From Patescibacteria group bacterium UBA1370 (GTDB lineage: Bacteria; Patescibacteriota; Microgenomatia; UBA1400; PJMF01), in the NCBI GenBank assembly GCA_002306315.1, contig DBRK01000003.1:14587-70482 (forward strand): DNA of 55,896 bases, read 5' to 3'. Positions 8,249 through 16,452 of the stretch are shown here, in pieces. The translations under genes and the position numbers were made by a program. Below the pieces are notes generated by a model. That model did no database searches. It had not been told where the DNA came from and saw only the letters and a program-made list of their open reading frames with translations. The first letter of the stretch is position 1; every line of letters starts with the position of its first letter.

Positions 8249-8277
8249 TTGACAATTTCCTTATAGTGTTATATATT
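8249..8277 (+). promoter_or_regulatory. Consensus promoter of candidate small RNA, inside an inverted repeat
   Basis: TTGACA (8249-8254), 17-nt spacer, TATATT (8272-8277): the strongest promoter match in the window. The -35 end and spacer are flanked by CACTAT (8244-8249) and ATAGTG (8263-8268), a possible operator. A second possible promoter (TTGACT 8203-8208, TATAAT 8224-8229, short 15-nt spacer) lies just upstream. Confidence 0.65.
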
Positions 8278-8283
8278 TAGTGT

Positions 8284-8354
8284 ACCTCTGAAGGTTCGAC
8301 CTCACCGGGACGTACGTTCAGAGACAAAAGCCCCGGCTTCGGCCGGGGTTTTTT
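8284..8354 (+). ncRNA. Candidate free-standing ~70-nt structured RNA
   Basis: A transcript from the promoter at 8249-8277 would start near 8284 and end at the intrinsic terminator, with no open frame worth translating and no gene downstream on this strand. It would fold as a perfect 7-bp helix CTCTGAA (8286-8292) with TTCAGAG (8317-8323), closing a 24-nt region with a small GGT-TCG-ACC hairpin and a GACGTACG segment, followed by the terminator hairpin. I do not recognise it as 6S, SRP RNA, tmRNA, RNase P or a riboswitch class. It ends against the convergent tRNA-Leu gene. Confidence 0.55.
8326..8354 (+). terminator. Intrinsic terminator of candidate small RNA
   Basis: CCCCGGC-TTCG-GCCGGGG, a 7-bp GC helix with a UUCG tetraloop, followed by six T. 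The complement also has a short T-rich flank, so weak bidirectional use is possible. Confidence 0.85.
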
Positions 8355-8359
8355 GTGTC

Positions 8360-8444
8360 TGGTGCCACGGGTGGGAGTTGAACCCACACAGCTTGCGCTA
8401 CACGATTCTAAGTCGTGCTTGTCTACCAATTCCAACACCGTGGC
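8360..8444 (-). tRNA. tRNA-Leu (anticodon TAG), CCA encoded
   Basis: Class II tRNA on the minus strand: acceptor GCCACGG/CCGTGGC, anticodon arm CACGA-CTTAGAA-TCGTG (TAG), long variable arm and T-loop TTCAACT. Discriminator A is followed by an encoded CCA. Confidence 0.94.
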
Positions 8445-8535
8445 TCGGTCAGGCGTATTGTACCCCGAAGACGGTTAAGACTCAATTTGGCGGCTGACTC
8501 TAGCATGAGCCAACATCATCATTTAGGATACTTAT

Positions 8536-8985
8536 ATGCAGCATGCTATTCCTGGCAATTCGGTTGAGCCCACCGGTGCGCCGCCACCGATATCAGAAAC
8601 TCAGTCATCACCAGGAGAACTTCAAGTTCCTTTTTCTCATAAATTCCGCTTTTATTGGGGCAAAATTGCCTTATTGCTGTTGATTTTTCACAGTGCATTC
8701 GGACTTTTTGAGTCGATAAAATTCCTACTGGTTGAGTACCCAGAGCTTGAAAGATTGCTGGAAACCCACCAGTTGTCATCGCACCAATTAGTGAATGTGG
8801 TATTTACAGCCTTGGTGCTCTTCATCGCAACAACTATTAATATTTTGACCGCCTTAAGGTTGCGAGGCTCCAGAGAAGCAGTCGCCCGGAATATTGATCT
8901 CCTGATTGCCACAGCTATCGTCACGGGGACTTTTCTGCTGCACTGGTATCTGAGTGCGGTGCTTTATATTCTGCCGCAAAGATAG
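8536..8985 (+). CDS. Hypothetical membrane protein with three predicted helices
   Basis: 149 residues. The first ~40 are Pro/Ser/Thr-rich and polar (cytoplasmic lead), followed by three hydrophobic segments at about 44-62 (KIALLLLIFHSAFGLFE), 82-108 (VNVVFTALVLFIATTINILTALRL) and 118-145 (LLIATAIVTGTFLLHWYLSAVLYIL). An AGGA lies eight bases before the ATG. No family recognised and no catalytic motif. The next gene begins 45 nt later behind its own -10 box, so this gene is probably monocistronic. Confidence 0.6.
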   Translation: MQHAIPGNSVEPTGAPPPISETQSSPGELQVPFSHKFRFYWGKIALLLLIFHSAFGLFESIKFLLVEYPELERLLETHQLSSHQLVNVVFTALVLFIATTINILTALRLRGSREAVARNIDLLIATAIVTGTFLLHWYLSAVLYILPQR

Positions 8986-9017
8986 AGCGCCACACACTTT
9001 TTGCAAACTAACAGTAG

Positions 9018-9023
9018 TACAAT
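9018..9023 (+). promoter_or_regulatory. -10 box of YgjP-like peptidase gene
   Basis: TACAAT, seven bases before the ATG at 9031; no Shine-Dalgarno. The TTG at 9001 that lengthens the frame lies upstream of this box and is not used here. Confidence 0.5.
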
Positions 9024-9030
9024 AGCCCTA

Positions 9031-9708
9031 ATGCCGACAAACTACATCCATAAGGTGCATCCGCGCGCTCGCCGGCTGACCATGAGGGTTAATGACGAAG
9101 GTCAAGTGGTGATAACAACGCCGCGCTATACACCGCTGCGGGTCATCGAGAGGTTTGTCAGCGAACATCAGCACTGGATTACTGCCCAAAAACAATTGGT
9201 CGCTTCCAAACCTTCCCCAGAAACCCGGACGGAGGTGATGATTTTTGGCAAAACATACCAAAAACAAATCAAGTTTTCCCGCCAGCATCAAGTCGGTATC
9301 CGGATCAGCCAGGACTCTCTCATTCTCAATCCTGCGGATTCGCAAACCACCAAGTGGGGTGAAAAAGAAAAACGGCAGCTGCACCGTTTTCTCAAGCACA
9401 CAGCCGAGCATTACATCAGTCCCCGCGCTAATCAGCTGGGAAAACTGATGGACATCAATTTTAACAGTATTACCTTGCGTGAACAGAAAACCCGCTGGGG
9501 CAGCTGCAGCAGTAAAGGCAATCTAAACTTTAATTGGCGGTTGGTTCACTATAGACCCGAGATAATTGATTATGTGATAATCCATGAGCTGGCGCACCGG
9601 ACACATATGAACCATTCCGCCAAATTTTGGCAACTGGTGGAAAAATATGATCCGGAATACCGCAAACACCGCGGCTTCCTTAAGCGCCATGGTATGGCAG
9701 TGGGATAA
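9031..9708 (+). CDS. YgjP/SprT-like zinc metallopeptidase domain protein (DUF45)
   Basis: 225 residues. The C-terminal half holds the family signature: RWGSCSSKGNLNFNWRLV followed by IIDYVIIHELAHRTHMNHSAKFW. HELAH is the HExxH zinc site and the downstream His in NHSAKFW the likely third ligand. The N-terminal half is the usual beta-rich WlaX/YgjP lead (VHPRARRLTMRVN...GQVVITTPRYTP). Length is typical. Start chosen at the ATG behind a TACAAT box. The stop codon is directly followed by the ATG of the next gene, so the two are translationally coupled. Substrate unknown; cytoplasmic by lack of signal. Confidence 0.85.
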   Translation: MPTNYIHKVHPRARRLTMRVNDEGQVVITTPRYTPLRVIERFVSEHQHWITAQKQLVASKPSPETRTEVMIFGKTYQKQIKFSRQHQVGIRISQDSLILNPADSQTTKWGEKEKRQLHRFLKHTAEHYISPRANQLGKLMDINFNSITLREQKTRWGSCSSKGNLNFNWRLVHYRPEIIDYVIIHELAHRTHMNHSAKFWQLVEKYDPEYRKHRGFLKRHGMAVG

Positions 9709-10401
9709 ATGGAGCAGGCCAGAATGCTAATTTTGCACGGAGAAAATATTGTTCAATCCAGGAACCGACTAAAACAAGTCATTGATGCTGCTCGGGAACA
9801 GAACAAAACAGTAGAAAGAGCCGTTTCCAAGAATTTGACCGAGGCTGAGTTGGAAGAGTTGCTGGTCGGCAACGACCTCTTTGGGACAGAAAAACTCATC
9901 ATTATTGAAGAACTACACTCATTGCCAACCTCCAACCGGAAAAAGGCGTTAATCTCCATGCTGGCTAACAGTGTCGATCAAGACATAGTTCTCTGGGAAA
10001 AACGGGCCTTGACTGCAACTATGCTGAATAAATTTCCCGGCGCCCGCGCCGAGGAGTTCAAAACCAGCAGCAGCCTTTTTAAATGGCTGGATTTGCTCGG
10101 CACTGACAACACCCAACAAAAGCTTAAATACCTGCAGGAAGCGATAAGCAGCGACGGCGAGTATTTCTGCTTCCTAATGCTCCTCAGACAAATCCGCATG
10201 CTGATTCAAGCCAAGGATAGCGGCAAGGTTGCGGGGGCCCCTTTTGTCGTTAACAAAGTCAAAGCCCAAGCCCGCAATTTCAGCCTGGAGCAGTTGCTAC
10301 AAATCCACCAGCGGCTTTACACTATAGATGCCCGGCAAAAAACCTCCCGCTCTCCCTTGACACTGTTTCAAGAACTTGACCTGATTACTCTGGCATTGTA
10401 A
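9709..10401 (+). CDS. holA: DNA polymerase III delta subunit (HolA-like), short form
   Basis: 230 residues against about 330-340 in typical HolA. The N-terminal clamp-loader pattern is visible: a MLILHGENIVQSRNRL lead in place of the degenerate Walker region, NDLFGTEKLIIIEEL, then SVDQDIVLWEKRAL. The C-terminal helical collar follows (CFLMLLRQIRMLIQAKD..., QLLQIHQRLYTIDARQKTS). Delta opens the sliding clamp within the clamp-loader complex. The start overlaps nothing and abuts the previous stop; an internal ATG at 9724 is equally possible. The assignment rests on overall pattern, so homologous small AAA+ clamp-loader-like proteins remain possible. Confidence 0.68.
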   Translation: MEQARMLILHGENIVQSRNRLKQVIDAAREQNKTVERAVSKNLTEAELEELLVGNDLFGTEKLIIIEELHSLPTSNRKKALISMLANSVDQDIVLWEKRALTATMLNKFPGARAEEFKTSSSLFKWLDLLGTDNTQQKLKYLQEAISSDGEYFCFLMLLRQIRMLIQAKDSGKVAGAPFVVNKVKAQARNFSLEQLLQIHQRLYTIDARQKTSRSPLTLFQELDLITLAL

Positions 10402-10446
10402 GGTAAAGGAGTTCATACTTTTTCATACAACTAAAAAAGGAGCAAG

Positions 10447-11859
10447 ATGGACATCAACCCCGGCATCTTTAAGGCATACGACATTCGAGGGATTTGGAAC
10501 AAAGAGCTTTTTCCTGAAACAGCCTATCTGATTGGGTTGGGGATGGGCACTTATTATAAAAGGAATCAAGTTTCTACAGTCTATGTCAGCCGGGACAATC
10601 GGGTCAGCGGCCAAGAAATCAGTGAAAATCTGATTAAAGGGATAAGAGAAACCGGCACCAACGTGGTTTACTTGGGTGTCATCACCACGCCCATGAACTA
10701 CTCCAGCTGGTATCTGCGGGAGGCCCAAGGCAGCGTCAGCATTACCGCTTCCCACAATCCGCCAGAATACAATGGTTTTAAAGCCGCGCTCAAGAAGGTT
10801 CATTTTTCCAGCGATGATTATCAGCATATCAAGGATTTAGTCCTCAATCAGGATTTTGAAAAAAGCACTGAACTCGGCGCTTATAGCGAAGATGACCTTT
10901 GGCCGGACTACTTGGCACGGGTCACCCAGGACATCAAGTTGAACAGACCCGTTAAGGTTGTTTTGGATTGCGGCAACGGCACCTGCAGCGACACTACCGA
11001 AGTAGTGTTGCAAAAAATCGGCTGCGAGGTGATTCAGCTTTTCTGCGAACACGATGGTTCATTCCCGAATCATGCTCCATATCCGCAAAAAGAAGACTTG
11101 TACACGGTTTTGAAGGAAACAATTGCCAAAGAAAAAGCTGACATGGGCATTGCCATGGATGGAGATGGCGACCGTTTTGGTGTTTATGATGAGAAGGGCA
11201 AATTTATCGGCAACGACCTGATTGGCGCTCTGATCGGTACCGGCATCGCCAAAGCAAATCCCGGCATGACAGCTGTCTTCAATGTTTCTACTTCGCAAAT
11301 GGCCGTGGACCAAATTGAAAATGCCGGCGGCAAAATGATTCTCTGGAAAACCGGCTATCCTTTCATCATTGAGAAAATGAAAGAAACCGGCGCTCTGATC
11401 GGCAACGAAATTGCCGGCCACTTCTTCCTGAAAGACAAGTACTACGGATTTGATGATGCTACCTACGCAGCCGCCAGATTTGTGGAGTTTTATTCCCAAC
11501 AGGAAAAAACGGTGTCCGAGCTCGTCAGCAGCATGCCGCAATACGTGAGCACACCAGAGTTCCGGGTGCCTGCTCCTGATGAACCGGACAACAATAAGTT
11601 CACCATCATCGCTGACATTATCAAGAAATTTAAGGAAGAATACAAAGACGCGACTATTATGGACTTTGACGGGTTGCGAATTGCTTTCGCTGACAAAAGC
11701 TGGATTTTAATCAGAAATTCCAATACCGAACCGCTGATTACCGGCCGAGCAGAGGCAAAAACCCCGGAGCGGCTAGAAGAGCTCAAAGCCCTCCTTGTTG
11801 CCACCTTGAAAGAATATGGAGTCACTCTTGACTGGTCGAATCCGATTGCCAGTCACTAA
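10447..11859 (+). CDS. manB: Phosphomannomutase/phosphoglucomutase
   Basis: 470 residues, full length for the alpha-D-phosphohexomutase family. Active-site phosphoserine loop TASHNP (residues 100-105, Ser102), metal loop DGDGDR (238-243), sugar-binding loop GNEIAGH (319-325) and phosphate-binding RNSNTEPLITGR near 425 are all present, so activity is expected. It interconverts hexose-1- and hexose-6-phosphates, feeding nucleotide-sugar synthesis and glycolysis. A clear GGAG lies five bases before the ATG. The next gene is a PGI/PMI isomerase starting 25 nt after the stop, a sensible operon of sugar-phosphate enzymes. Confidence 0.93.
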   Translation: MDINPGIFKAYDIRGIWNKELFPETAYLIGLGMGTYYKRNQVSTVYVSRDNRVSGQEISENLIKGIRETGTNVVYLGVITTPMNYSSWYLREAQGSVSITASHNPPEYNGFKAALKKVHFSSDDYQHIKDLVLNQDFEKSTELGAYSEDDLWPDYLARVTQDIKLNRPVKVVLDCGNGTCSDTTEVVLQKIGCEVIQLFCEHDGSFPNHAPYPQKEDLYTVLKETIAKEKADMGIAMDGDGDRFGVYDEKGKFIGNDLIGALIGTGIAKANPGMTAVFNVSTSQMAVDQIENAGGKMILWKTGYPFIIEKMKETGALIGNEIAGHFFLKDKYYGFDDATYAAARFVEFYSQQEKTVSELVSSMPQYVSTPEFRVPAPDEPDNNKFTIIADIIKKFKEEYKDATIMDFDGLRIAFADKSWILIRNSNTEPLITGRAEAKTPERLEELKALLVATLKEYGVTLDWSNPIASH

Positions 11860-11884
11860 AAATGTATTAATTACTGAAAGCCAA

Positions 11885-12985
11885 ATGCCAACCCAATCCA
11901 TCCTCGAATCGCGCCAAGAAATTGCCAAACTTGATAAGTCCAACATGCTAGGCTCGATCGAGGCGCTCGACAAACAAATTGAGCATGCCTGGGAGGACGT
12001 CAAACTAGTAGAGTTCCAGCCTGCTGGTCAGATTGCTAATGTAGTCGTTTCCGGCATGGGCGGTTCAGGCCTGGGCGCAGATGTCATTAAACATCTCTTT
12101 AAAGACTCGTTGTCCGTTCCATTTGAAATTGTCAACTCCTACACGCTGCCGGCCTATGTCAACAATAACACGCTGGTCTTATTAGCCAGCTACTCAGGAA
12201 ATACTGAGGAGACTTTGTCTTGTGCTGAAGAAGCCCGTCGTAAAAACGCTCAGATCATGGTCTTAGCATCCGGCGGCAAATTAGCCGAGTTTGCCCGGCA
12301 GTACCGCTATCCGGCGTATATCATTGATCCCGTTCATAACCCCTCTGGGCAACCACGGATGGCAATTGGTTATGCAATTTTTGGCGCCATTGGCCTAATG
12401 AGCAAAGCCGGTGTGATCGAACTCAAAGATGAGGAAGTAAAGGAAGTGACTGCTACCATTAGGCAGGGAGTTGAAGCTAACACCGTTGAGGTACCTGCAG
12501 AGAGTAATCCGGCCAAGTCACTGGCCTTTACCATGCTCGACCGGCAACCAATCATTATCACTTCAGAATTTTTGCAGGGGGCTGCCCACGTGGCCACCAA
12601 TCAGCATAATGAAAACGCCAAGATCCAAACAGATTATAAAATCGTACCTGAGATCAACCACCACATGATGGAGGGCTTGCGGTTTCCAAAATTAAGCAAA
12701 GACTCACAAGTTTTCATCTTTGTCCAATCACAATTATTCCGGCCGGAAAACAGCATCCGCATGAACTTAACCCAGCAAATTGTTGAAACGAGCGGCATTG
12801 ACACCATGACTGTTTTGCTTCGCTCTCAGACCAAACTTAACCAAGTATTCGAAATGATCACCTTGTTTAGCTTTGCCGGCTTCTACATGGCCATGTTGGA
12901 AGGCATCGACCCCAGTCCGATTCCCATTGTTGACCAATTCAAAGACGAACTGGCAAAATATCGCCAAAAATCCGGGCTTAACTAA
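11885..12985 (+). CDS. Bifunctional phosphoglucose/phosphomannose isomerase
   Basis: 366 residues from the ATG at 11885; the longer frame from 11816 overlaps the manB end and lacks family resemblance. It has the small two-SIS-domain form seen in archaeal and CPR PGI/PMI: VVVSGMGGSGLGADV (first SIS phosphate loop), LLASYSGNTEETLSC (S-x-S-G-N-T-E-E motif), NQHNENAK, and a C-terminal EGIDPSPIPIVDQFK. The family isomerises glucose-6-P and mannose-6-P to fructose-6-P. Located after manB, it links mannose and glucose metabolism to glycolysis. Confidence 0.9.
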   Translation: MPTQSILESRQEIAKLDKSNMLGSIEALDKQIEHAWEDVKLVEFQPAGQIANVVVSGMGGSGLGADVIKHLFKDSLSVPFEIVNSYTLPAYVNNNTLVLLASYSGNTEETLSCAEEARRKNAQIMVLASGGKLAEFARQYRYPAYIIDPVHNPSGQPRMAIGYAIFGAIGLMSKAGVIELKDEEVKEVTATIRQGVEANTVEVPAESNPAKSLAFTMLDRQPIIITSEFLQGAAHVATNQHNENAKIQTDYKIVPEINHHMMEGLRFPKLSKDSQVFIFVQSQLFRPENSIRMNLTQQIVETSGIDTMTVLLRSQTKLNQVFEMITLFSFAGFYMAMLEGIDPSPIPIVDQFKDELAKYRQKSGLN

Positions 12986-13018
12986 GCCCTAGCAGATGCA
13001 CCAGTTAAGGATTTGCGG

Positions 13019-13027
13019 TATTATAAA
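13019..13027 (+). promoter_or_regulatory. -10 region of PEP-synthase-like gene
   Basis: Overlapping TATTAT and TATAAA boxes end 9 and 6 bases before the ATG at 13034; no Shine-Dalgarno. Confidence 0.45.
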
Positions 13028-13033
13028 AGGGCC

Positions 13034-14962
13034 ATGCCCAGTAGTCTTATTTTTCTAACCGATTACGCAAAATCCCCGGTTGAGCACGTCGGTGACAGAG
13101 CCCGACAACTTGGCAGTTTGCATGAGGCCGGCATCCCAGTAGTCCGTTCTTTTTGCATAACCATCCCGATGCTGAGATCCATCTCAGAAGCAAATAATCT
13201 CAAATTAAAACTCACTCAGGTTCTCAAACGCAGCCCCTGCCGAACCAAAGAAGACCAGAGATGTTTCCAGCGGGAATTATCCAGGCTTTTCACCAGTTTA
13301 ACCATCCCGCCAGCTATAGCCGCCGAACTTATCAGGGCATACCACCAATACCTGCAAGGCGGCCATGCTCACATTGTCCCGAGTTCACCGCCATCCAAAA
13401 CCTATCCTTCAGGCCAAAGCAATGTTTACGGAGATGCCAATGTCATTGAGTCGATTTTGGAAGTCTGGGCAAATATTGTGGCAACTACGGTCCAACACGG
13501 CGGCTACAACTTGCCAATGCACACTCTGCTGCTGCAAAGCCCGATCCTGGTGGAATACGCGCCGGCAGCGGAAGCATCCGGCTTTGCCTATACCAAAAAC
13601 CCGGCTACCGGATCAAAAACCGAGGTTGCCATTGCCGGCGCTTGGGGCGTTTATCATCCTAATCTGGAAAATTTGGATACCATCACCGTCGATATTCGCA
13701 CCTGGAACGTCATCAACCGCCAACCTGCCACAAAAACTCAAGAATACGTGCGCGGCAATGAAACCCTCAAGCAACAATCGGTGGCGGCGGCTAAGCAGAA
13801 GCAGCTGGTGCTTTCTGACACTGAGGCAGTACAGTTGGCAAGGGTAGCATTCAAACTGAAGCAACAATCCCTCGATCAACAAAAAATCTACTGGCTGCTC
13901 TTTGGCCGGCAAATTTATGTCACCGGCGTCGAACCGGTTTTGGAATTCAGCAACGAACCCCACCCGGCAAGCCTCTTCCAGCCGGAAACCTCACCGACCC
14001 GACGCCGGCACACTACCAGGCTGCTGGTCTCGGCCGGCAACAGTGCCAAAGCCGCCGAACAAATTCAAGACGGTCTTGACGGCATCGGTGTGCTCAGGAG
14101 TGAGTACACCATTGCCAAAATGGGCATCCATCCTCAGCAGCTGGTCCGATCCAAAAAGCGTACAGAACTGAAAGCAGCCCTGACAGATACCATTCTCACT
14201 TACCAGCGAGCTTTAGGTGGCAAACTCATCCTTTACCGACTGCAAAACTTCACCAGTGCCGAACTGGGCATACTCCAATATGCCAGCAGTTATGAACCGC
14301 AGGAACCAAATCCGTATCTGGGTTACAGAGGTGCGCTCAAGGCTCTGACACAGCCGCAAGTATTTAACCTGGAACTAGAAGCTGTGGCGGAAGCAGTTAA
14401 AAAAGATGGTGGTCCGATTGGCTGCCTGCTGCCTTTTGTCAGGACACCGGCGGAATTGCGCGCCCTTTTGGTGGCTTTTGGCAGGACCGGTTTAATGGAG
14501 AAACATAATTTTGGAGTCTGGCTGCAACTTAATACTCCCGAAAATATTTTTAACCTCGATAAATATCCCACGGCGCAGCTTGACGGCTTCTCTATCAATA
14601 TCACCAGCTTGCATGGTTTGATGCACGGCATCGATCCGGACAATATCGACCTGTGGCAACGCTACCCGCTGCAGATACCACTGCTGGCGGAAATGCTGGA
14701 AAAAACCATTCAGACAGTCAAAGAAAACTCTCAGAGCAATCCGGTGTTGAAGCCTCAACAAGTCTATATTCATCTTGAGCAATATCATCCGGACTTGGTG
14801 GCAGCTGCTGTCAAACTCGGCGTCGATGGGGTGACTGTTAAACCGCAGGCAGCAAACCTTGCCAGAGAATGTATCATGGATACAGAAGCACAGATGATAG
14901 GGGTAGGAAAGGCAAACGGGAAAAATTCTCTAGCCGGCGATTTTGCCACAGCCGCCAACTAA
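13034..14962 (+). CDS. PEP synthase-like protein lacking the phosphohistidine domain
   Basis: 642 residues against about 790 for PpsA. Residues ~15-310 align with the ATP-binding PPDK_N domain (SGFAYTKNPATG, the wGLG-like GAWGVYHP), and residues ~335-642 with the PEP/pyruvate barrel (DGIGVLRSEY, NPYLGYRGALKAL, IGCLLPFVRTPAEL). The swivelling phosphohistidine domain that should lie between, with its T/S-C-H-A motif, is absent. ATP-site residues are also lost: the GGK lysine becomes HVGDRA, VRSSA becomes VPSSP, and the barrel NDLTQ becomes ITSLHG. It is therefore probably not a working PEP synthase; a regulatory or scaffold role is inference. Enolase follows 36 nt downstream. Confidence 0.75.
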   Translation: MPSSLIFLTDYAKSPVEHVGDRARQLGSLHEAGIPVVRSFCITIPMLRSISEANNLKLKLTQVLKRSPCRTKEDQRCFQRELSRLFTSLTIPPAIAAELIRAYHQYLQGGHAHIVPSSPPSKTYPSGQSNVYGDANVIESILEVWANIVATTVQHGGYNLPMHTLLLQSPILVEYAPAAEASGFAYTKNPATGSKTEVAIAGAWGVYHPNLENLDTITVDIRTWNVINRQPATKTQEYVRGNETLKQQSVAAAKQKQLVLSDTEAVQLARVAFKLKQQSLDQQKIYWLLFGRQIYVTGVEPVLEFSNEPHPASLFQPETSPTRRRHTTRLLVSAGNSAKAAEQIQDGLDGIGVLRSEYTIAKMGIHPQQLVRSKKRTELKAALTDTILTYQRALGGKLILYRLQNFTSAELGILQYASSYEPQEPNPYLGYRGALKALTQPQVFNLELEAVAEAVKKDGGPIGCLLPFVRTPAELRALLVAFGRTGLMEKHNFGVWLQLNTPENIFNLDKYPTAQLDGFSINITSLHGLMHGIDPDNIDLWQRYPLQIPLLAEMLEKTIQTVKENSQSNPVLKPQQVYIHLEQYHPDLVAAAVKLGVDGVTVKPQAANLARECIMDTEAQMIGVGKANGKNSLAGDFATAAN

Positions 14963-14998
14963 CCAAAGCGGCATACTTGATATTAGGAAAGAATATTT

Positions 14999-16441
14999 AT
15001 GGCAGCAATTCAAGGCATCTACGCACGAGAAATTCTTGATTCGCGGGGTATTCCCACCATTGAATGCACCCTGTGGATGGATAATGGCGGCATCGTCGTC
15101 ACCAGCGTTCCCAGCGGCACCTCAGTCGGCAAATATGAGGCTTTAGAGTTGCGGGACAAGGACCCTAACCACATGAACGGCAAAGGCGTGCTCACCGCCG
15201 TCAACAACATCAATACCATTATCGCGCCCCAGCTGATTGGCCGTGACCCGGCCAACCAGGAAGAAATTGATAATTTGATGATCAGCCTAGACGGAACTCC
15301 GGAAAAATCCCGGCTGGGCGCCAATGCGATTTTGGGGGTCTCGCAGGCGGTGCTCAAGGCAGCGGCGCTGAGCGCTAACCAGCCGCTTTATTTTTACATT
15401 CAACAACGATATCAGCTTGTTCCCGACCTCTATATGCCCACTTGCATTTTCACCATCGCCAACGGAGGTGAGCATGGAGCAGACAACTTGGATATCCAGG
15501 AATTTCAAGTAGTGCCGGCCAGTCATATTGACTTCTTGGAGTCGCTGAATATCGGCGTTTTTATGTTCCATCAGTTTGAAGAGGTCCTGATATCTAAAGG
15601 CGCCATTCACTCAACCGGTATCGTTGGCGGTTTTACTCCCAACCTTTACAGCAATAGCGACCTCTTTGAGATCTTGGTGGAAACTGTCAAAACCAGCCCT
15701 TACACCTTTGCCCAGGATATTTTCTTTGGCGTCGACATTGCCGCTTCCACACTAATGGAAAACGGCAAGTACCGCTTAAAAGACCGTTCCGAACCTTACT
15801 CAAGCGAAGAACTTCTGGAATACTACCGCAAACTCCGGGATTTTTACCATGTCTTTTATATTGAAGATCCGTACGAAGAAGATGACCTCAAAGCCTGGCA
15901 AAATATCTCCGCTGAACTGGGGGAAACCACCAAAATTGTCGGCGACAGCCTACTAGTCACCAACCTTGAAAAAACCCGCAAGGCGATTGAGAACAAAACC
16001 TGCAACACTTTGTTAGTTAAACCCAACCAAACCGGCACCGTCACCGAAACCATCGAGGTCATCAAGCTCGCCCGCAGCGCCGGTTGGCAGATCGTCATGT
16101 CCCATCGCAGTGGTGAAACCAACGATGATTTCATTGCTGACTTAGCGGTCGGCACCGGGGCAGACTACACCAAATTCGGACCACCCAACCGCGGTGAGAG
16201 AGTAGCCAAGTACAACCGGTTGCTGCAAATTTACACCGAAATGCAGCAGCGCCAAGGAGAAACCACCAAAGAAAAAGTCCGAGGAATGAGTCATGATCTA
16301 CCGGGTGCAAATGACCCATCCGCAAAATCTGCACCAACCACCGAACCCCCGCTAGCTGCTGAGCCAACTGCCGCCCAACCCCCACCAACCCCGGTCGCTG
16401 AATCCGCACCACCCGCCACCACAACACCAGACGTCCAATAA
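14999..16441 (+). CDS. eno: Enolase-family protein with Glu209-to-Val substitution and Pro/Ala tail
   Basis: 480 residues: a ~420-residue enolase fold plus a ~60-residue low-complexity tail (APTTEPPLAAEP..., PPTPVAESAPP). Most active-site parts are intact: REILDSRG, NGGEHG, DIQEF, VDIAAS, IEDPYEEDD, VGDS, LLVKPNQTGT (catalytic Lys), MSHRSGET. The VGDEGG loop reads TGIVGG, so the proton-donor Glu (Glu209 in E. coli numbering; Val209 here) and its neighbouring Asp are gone. Enolase interconverts 2-phosphoglycerate and PEP; loss of this Glu should cripple activity. AGGAAAG precedes the ATG. Phosphoglycerate mutase follows 11 nt after the stop. Confidence 0.88.
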   Translation: MAAIQGIYAREILDSRGIPTIECTLWMDNGGIVVTSVPSGTSVGKYEALELRDKDPNHMNGKGVLTAVNNINTIIAPQLIGRDPANQEEIDNLMISLDGTPEKSRLGANAILGVSQAVLKAAALSANQPLYFYIQQRYQLVPDLYMPTCIFTIANGGEHGADNLDIQEFQVVPASHIDFLESLNIGVFMFHQFEEVLISKGAIHSTGIVGGFTPNLYSNSDLFEILVETVKTSPYTFAQDIFFGVDIAASTLMENGKYRLKDRSEPYSSEELLEYYRKLRDFYHVFYIEDPYEEDDLKAWQNISAELGETTKIVGDSLLVTNLEKTRKAIENKTCNTLLVKPNQTGTVTETIEVIKLARSAGWQIVMSHRSGETNDDFIADLAVGTGADYTKFGPPNRGERVAKYNRLLQIYTEMQQRQGETTKEKVRGMSHDLPGANDPSAKSAPTTEPPLAAEPTAAQPPPTPVAESAPPATTTPDVQ

Positions 16442-16452
16442 GAAAGCAACAT

